Positions 61,736 to 64,000 of a DNA stretch of 64,000 nt are shown here, piece after piece. The stretch is from Carallia brachiata (taxonomy: Eukaryota > Streptophyta > Magnoliopsida > Malpighiales > Rhizophoraceae), in the NCBI GenBank assembly GCA_021464245.1, contig JADCRB010000068.1, forward strand, positions 7,612,134-7,676,133. The letters are read 5' to 3'. The first letter of the stretch is position 1. Each line of letters starts with the position of its first letter. The translations under genes were made by a program, and so were the position numbers. Below the pieces are notes generated by a model. It made no database searches. It was given only the letters and a program-made list of their open reading frames with translations, and was not told the DNA's origin.

Positions 61736-62202
61736 ATGAATCTTTCCAGTGTTAGCAGGAGGAGGAGGACTCTGCCATTGGTGATGTGTGTGCTGGTAAT
61801 GACAGGACTAGTTCAGCAAGGCAAATGCCATGCCTGTGCAAGTACTTTCTTCTCTACACTTGTTCAGCTGATACCTTGCAGGGCAGCAGTTGCTCCTTTC
61901 AGCGCCATACCTCCAAGCGACGCATGTTGCAATGCCGTGAAAACTCTTGGCCAACCTTGCTTGTGTATTCTTGTCAATGGCCCTCCAATATCAGGTGTCG
62001 ACAGGAACATGGCCAAGCGGCTTCCTGATAAGTGCACTGCCAACTTTGAACCCTGTAAATATTTTATCCACACAACTCTCTTTCTAAGTCTGTACCTAGT
62101 AATTCTATGGGAATGAATTAATTTATACCCTTAACAAATTTTTTTTCCCTGTTTTCCTTGATTTAATTGTTTTTGTGTGCAGGTGAGCTTATGAAGAAGT
62201 AG
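61736..62202 (+). CDS. Non-specific lipid transfer protein (8-Cys), two exons, 112 aa
   Basis: A secreted small protein of the plant nsLTP/2S-albumin superfamily, which binds lipids in the apoplast. Exons are 61736-62054 and 62183-62202 (T|GT split codon, GT-AG intron of 128 bp; the last exon encodes only the end of the chain, C-E-L-M-K-K). Residues 1-30 form a signal peptide (basic RRRR, then a hydrophobic LPLVMCVLVMTGLV). The eight-cysteine motif is C34, C48, C64-C65, C75-x-C77, C100, C107, with Leu between the CXC cysteines. An additional Cys at 31 lies at the predicted cleavage region. No GPI-anchor tail is present. The short length and CXC hydrophobic residue resemble type 2-like or other minor LTP types; the ligand is unknown. 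Confidence 0.9.
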
Positions 62203-62395
62203 AACCTTACAGCTGGTTAATCATCAAGAATAAATGTGTGGAGAGGAGGCCATGCATTAGGGCAGTGTTAATGAATTGGTGCTGTTTGAAATAAGATTTT
62301 AGTGTTGGAGTTAATTTAGGGTTATTTCAGCTTTAGATGTAATTTGTTATTGTTGAATATATTGACCATTTTCCTCCTACTTGTACGGTTTTTTA

Positions 62396-62401
62396 AATAA
62401 A
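62396..62401 (+). terminator. Poly-A signal of the LTP gene
   Basis: AATAAA about 195 bp after the stop codon. Confidence 0.5.
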
Positions 62402-64000
62402 AATATGGAAGTTTTCTACTTCTATTATCTTCTACAGCACCGAATCTAAATTTTTTTTTTTGTTTTTTCACTTCTACCAAAAAAGCATTAGCTAGACGGA
62501 GTTATTTATCTATTTATTTATTTAAAAAAAAGCTTTAATAAGGGGTGATGGTAAACCAAAAGCATAGAGTGTGTTTAATTTAATTAAGACAGTCTGCATA
62601 ATAAATAATGTTTAACATGTTCTAACCTCAAAACCACAATACCATTCTCTGCGCTATATGTGAGGCGGGACTACAATACTGCGCTCATTTTCTTGCTTGA
62701 AAGGCCTTGGTTACAAGGAGAGCAATATCTTGAAATCTAGCTGATATTTTTGCTCTTGTTTCTATTCTCAATTTTGACGTACCTGATTTAATTATCTAAT
62801 TGAATGCAATTCATAGTTTCTCCAAAAAAAAAAAAAAAAAAAAAAAAAAGAATGGCCTCAAAACCATAAAGCAAACGACAATTGGCTGGCTGGCAGGGTA
62901 ATTGAAAGAGAACGAAAAGACTGAGCAGTTTAAATTAGTACATTAATCAAACTTAACTCTACATGTACGCGGTGCCTAGCCTCCTCTTTTACAGTTTTAC
63001 CATCCAACATGTACGCAGAAAATGCAATCTTGCTGCTCATGAATTGGCAAAGGGAAGGGCTGTTGAGACTTGGCGAATTTGTCTGGGAAGTGGCTAGCTC
63101 CAGTAATAATTTTGATTATTGTAGATGCTGATGTACCCAGCTGTTCTACTTGAATGAATTTATTCATCTTTACTCAAAAAAATAAAAGAAAAAACATCAA
63201 CTCTCCACCTTTTTTGTTTAAAAAAAAAGACAAAAATAAATGCTATCTACTTTACTATGCTAAATTTGATATATATTTTAATAATATATTATGGAAGACG
63301 TATGACCAATTTATAAACATTTTAATTCTCTGAGACAGCATCGCTATTCCTTTTTTTTTTGGATCTGAACAGTATCGCTATTCTTAGAGCAGTGCACTGT
63401 GAGGCCCCAAAATGGGCCGGGCTGCTTTCAGTATTTCTCTTTAGTCTCTATCTTCGTTGTTCCTTCTTTTGACAAAGAAATGAACAATTTAATCATTGTA
63501 TAAAATGTCACCTTTTTTTTTTCAAAAAAAAAAAATAAAACGACGTTGTTGAAGCACTTAAGTGATGGTTAGACCTCCTTTGTGCATTAGAAAAATGCAG
63601 TTCTACATTCTTCATTTTTATAAATAGTATTATCTATTATTTCTGCTCTATTGTTGACCAGATTGCTGCCGAGGGAGTGTTACTCGGACACACAAACCTT
63701 TTCTTTTCATTTATCCAAAGAAAGGGCTGTTATTTTGATGTACCAAAATTTGAAATTGTTGAAATTAGAATTTTAGCAATCAATGATACGTGTCATGCCA
63801 TTTGGTACTACGTAAGTATACTTAACGGAGAAATTAAAAGAAGGGCTAAACTTGACTAACGGAAGTAACATGTAGGACCAAATTTTAAAAATTTTGGATT
63901 GAATTTAATAGAAGCCAACAAAAATTATAAGTAAAATTTACCTTTAAACCTAATAAACATTAAAAAGAATGATGCCACCCACATTACCATGTGCATTAAA
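62402..64000. other. AT-rich right end without a supported gene
   Basis: Contains a run of 28 A at 62822-62849 preceded by GTTTCTCC, which resembles a retroposon tail, and a second A-rich end near 63174-63180 after TTCATCTTTACTC. There is no coding region I can support; the 60-codon frame at 63677-63859 has no known motif. Confidence 0.5.

Noticed and set aside
63677..63859. 60-codon plus-strand frame near the right edge
   Set aside because: Short, no motif and no splice context; likely chance.
1..64000. CRISPR arrays, rRNA, tRNA genes, bacterial-type operons, viral insertions other than LTR elements
   Set aside because: Looked for by eye and not seen; the window is ordinary plant nuclear DNA. 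A tRNA scan would be needed to exclude a tRNA gene formally.

Overview
This is a plant nuclear window, most likely from a woody or other rosid eudicot; I cannot name the species. The evidence is AT-rich DNA, short GT-AG introns, plant gene families (a clustered-mitochondria protein of the FRIENDLY type, a 2-oxoglutarate/Fe(II) oxygenase, a non-specific lipid transfer protein) and Ty1/copia, Ty3/gypsy, hAT and MITE-like elements. There is no bacterial operon structure, CRISPR array or rRNA, and I saw no tRNA gene.

The backbone is a tandem segmental duplication. Copy A (about 1-15720, running off the left edge) and copy B (about 24100-56530) each carry a minus-strand CLU/FMT gene followed by the same upstream intergenic DNA. 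In copy A ten coding exons are visible (577 codons). All are phase-consistent and open, so copy A looks like the working gene. Copy B is complete in extent (about 28 exons, 35068 down to 24112) but has at least seven or eight small frame-breaking indels. It also lacks the roughly 1 kb next to the leader that holds the TATA box in copy A, so I call it a pseudogene.

Each copy has collected its own insertions, and the other copy shows the empty site. Copy A has two MITE-like elements (6807-7531, 7803-8059), a copia element with 188-bp LTRs and a 5-bp target duplication (8707-13334), and a poly-A-ended LINE-like piece (about 14430-15621). Copy B has a small MITE-like element (about 54427-54651) and a gypsy element (about 36650-53430) that looks like the Tat lineage. 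The gypsy element was itself split in its protease region by a 4.5-kb hAT element (39093-43554), and it carries a long antisense ORF and tandem repeats downstream of pol.

Between the copies (15720-24000) lie a long-TIR element that interrupts a short reading frame at the duplication border (15779-16643), a nearly complete Ac-like hAT transposon with an exact 8-bp target duplication (18578-22651), and a large AT-rich inverted repeat (about 23006-23597).

To the right of copy B are two ordinary single genes on the plus strand: a seven-exon 2OG-Fe(II) oxygenase (57568-60910, 366 aa) and a two-exon lipid transfer protein (61736-62202, 112 aa). The rest, to 64000, is AT-rich and without a gene I can support. 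I found no undescribed biochemical system. The most unusual items are the asymmetric decay of the two CLU copies and the antisense ORF that has stayed open in an otherwise ruined retroelement.
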